Assembly (NCBI GenBank): GCA_020632925.1
Contig: JACKER010000045.1
Span: forward strand, 1-40,867
Direction: 5' to 3'
DNA length: 40,867 bases
Source: Alphaproteobacteria bacterium
GTDB taxonomy: Bacteria > Myxococcota_A > UBA796 > GCA-2862545
The notes beneath the pieces were generated by a model. The model saw only the letters and a program-made list of their open reading frames with translations, searched no databases and had not been told where the DNA came from. Within the stretch, counting starts at the first letter, position 1; every line of letters starts with the position of its first letter. A program made the position numbers and the translations under genes. Shown here in pieces: positions 40,274 through 40,867 of the stretch.

Positions 40274-40864
40274 GTGACCCTCGCCCTCTCGATCGCTGCC
40301 AGCTGCGCCGCCCAGGAGGTGGTCGTGCCCGAGTGCCCGCCGACCGTGGACGCGCTCCCCATCGGCGTGCTCGCCGACCCTGCGGACCCGCGGCTGCGCG
40401 GTGAACACCTGGTCGTCGTGCTCAAGGAGCGTCGCGTGCTCGGCCACTACGCCGGTGGAGCGCTGACGCGGTGCTCGCGGGTGGGCCTCGCCGCCGGTGC
40501 TCCGACCGGCCACAAGCAGCGCGAGGGCGATCTGCGCACCCCCGAGGGCTGGTACCGCACCTCGGACAAGCCCACGTCCCGCTGGTACCACGCGATCGCC
40601 ATCCACTACCCGGGGCTCGACGACGCCGAGCGCGGGCTGCGCGACGGGCTCGTCGACCAGGCGCAGCACGACGCGATCGCGGCCGCCGTCCGCGCGGACA
40701 CCAAGCCCCCGCAGACCACGGGGCTCGGCGGCGAGATCCTGTTCCACGGGGGCGGCGCCTCCGACTGGACGCTCGGGTGCATCGCCCTCGAGGACGCGGA
40801 GATCGACGCCCTGCGCTCGGCGCTCCCGAAGGACCTCCGGTTCTGGACGTTGATCCTGCCCTGA
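40274..40864 (+). CDS. L,D-transpeptidase (YkuD family)
   Basis: This 196-residue exported protein has a short signal (LALSIAASCAAQ) and a YkuD catalytic domain. HLVVVLKERRVLGHY is the N-terminal strand pair, GDLRTPEGWYRT the substrate loop, and ILFHGGGASDWTLGCIALED (residues 155-174) the active site. The nucleophile is Cys169 and the His is residue 158. Thr replaces the common Ser in S-x-G-C. It would make or remodel 3-3 or lipoprotein cross-links in peptidoglycan in the periplasm. The start is the GTG at 40274, close to the divergent nsrR-like gene. The C-terminus is complete just before the window end. Confidence 0.88.
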   Translation: MTLALSIAASCAAQEVVVPECPPTVDALPIGVLADPADPRLRGEHLVVVLKERRVLGHYAGGALTRCSRVGLAAGAPTGHKQREGDLRTPEGWYRTSDKPTSRWYHAIAIHYPGLDDAERGLRDGLVDQAQHDAIAAAVRADTKPPQTTGLGGEILFHGGGASDWTLGCIALEDAEIDALRSALPKDLRFWTLILP

Positions 40865-40867
40865 CCT

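Overview
The window is GC-rich (roughly 70 % by eye) and densely packed with genes. Many junctions overlap by 1 to 4 bases (ATGA, GTGA, TTGA, TGATG). It encodes many lipoproteins with very short signal peptides and Asp/Thr/Gly-rich linkers, an actinobacterial/myxobacterial-style winged-helix/NB/TPR regulator, a bacterial SNF2 helicase with a SWIM partner, and a giant type I fatty-acid/polyketide-like synthase. Together these suggest an uncultured member of the Myxococcota (former Deltaproteobacteria). That placement is inference, since there is no rRNA or universal marker gene in the window. I see no tRNA, rRNA, CRISPR array, transposase or phage gene.

Layout. 0-2.8 kb: a minus-strand set of a TPR lipoprotein, a LolB/DUF4292-like lipoprotein and two small membrane proteins. 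2.8-7.7 kb: an MFS transporter, then a MobA-like nucleotidyltransferase with an LRR-like tail, coupled to a winged-helix/NTPase/TPR regulator. 7.7-12.0 kb: a soluble phosphoesterase, two small membrane proteins, a DUF2585 membrane protein coupled to a membrane phosphoesterase with altered metal motifs, and adenosine deaminase. 12.1-16.7 kb: a poly-acidic small protein, three hairpins, a SNF2 helicase and a SWIM zinc-finger protein.

16.8-27.7 kb holds the centrepiece. A short nitronate-monooxygenase-like protein is coupled (TGATG) to a megasynthase with the order KS1-AT-ACP1-KS2-ACP2-ACP3-ACP4-KR-DH-PPTase, followed by a GNAT acetyltransferase. All four carrier domains have Thr where Ser normally carries phosphopantetheine, and a phosphopantetheinyl transferase is fused at the C-terminus. 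The KS1 and AT part (about 17.40-20.17 kb) is full of small indels. Its motifs are still readable in shifting frames, which looks more like unpolished sequence than an evolved pseudogene.

27.7-32.3 kb: a YD-like lipoprotein, a VWA (YfbK-type) protein with a TonB-plug-like N-terminus and one frameshift, a pair of REP-like palindromic repeats, a small frameshifted membrane protein and a VOC/glyoxalase-fold protein. 32.3-35.9 kb: a tightly coupled set of unknown function (lipoprotein with an internal duplication, membrane protein, membrane protein with a SAF/CpaB-like domain) followed by a PhyH-like dioxygenase. 36.0-40.9 kb: a propeller-like lipoprotein, a small membrane protein, a lipoprotein with one CxxCH, a TetR regulator with a perfect inverted repeat upstream, a second CxxCH lipoprotein downstream of an NsrR-type regulator, and an L,D-transpeptidase.
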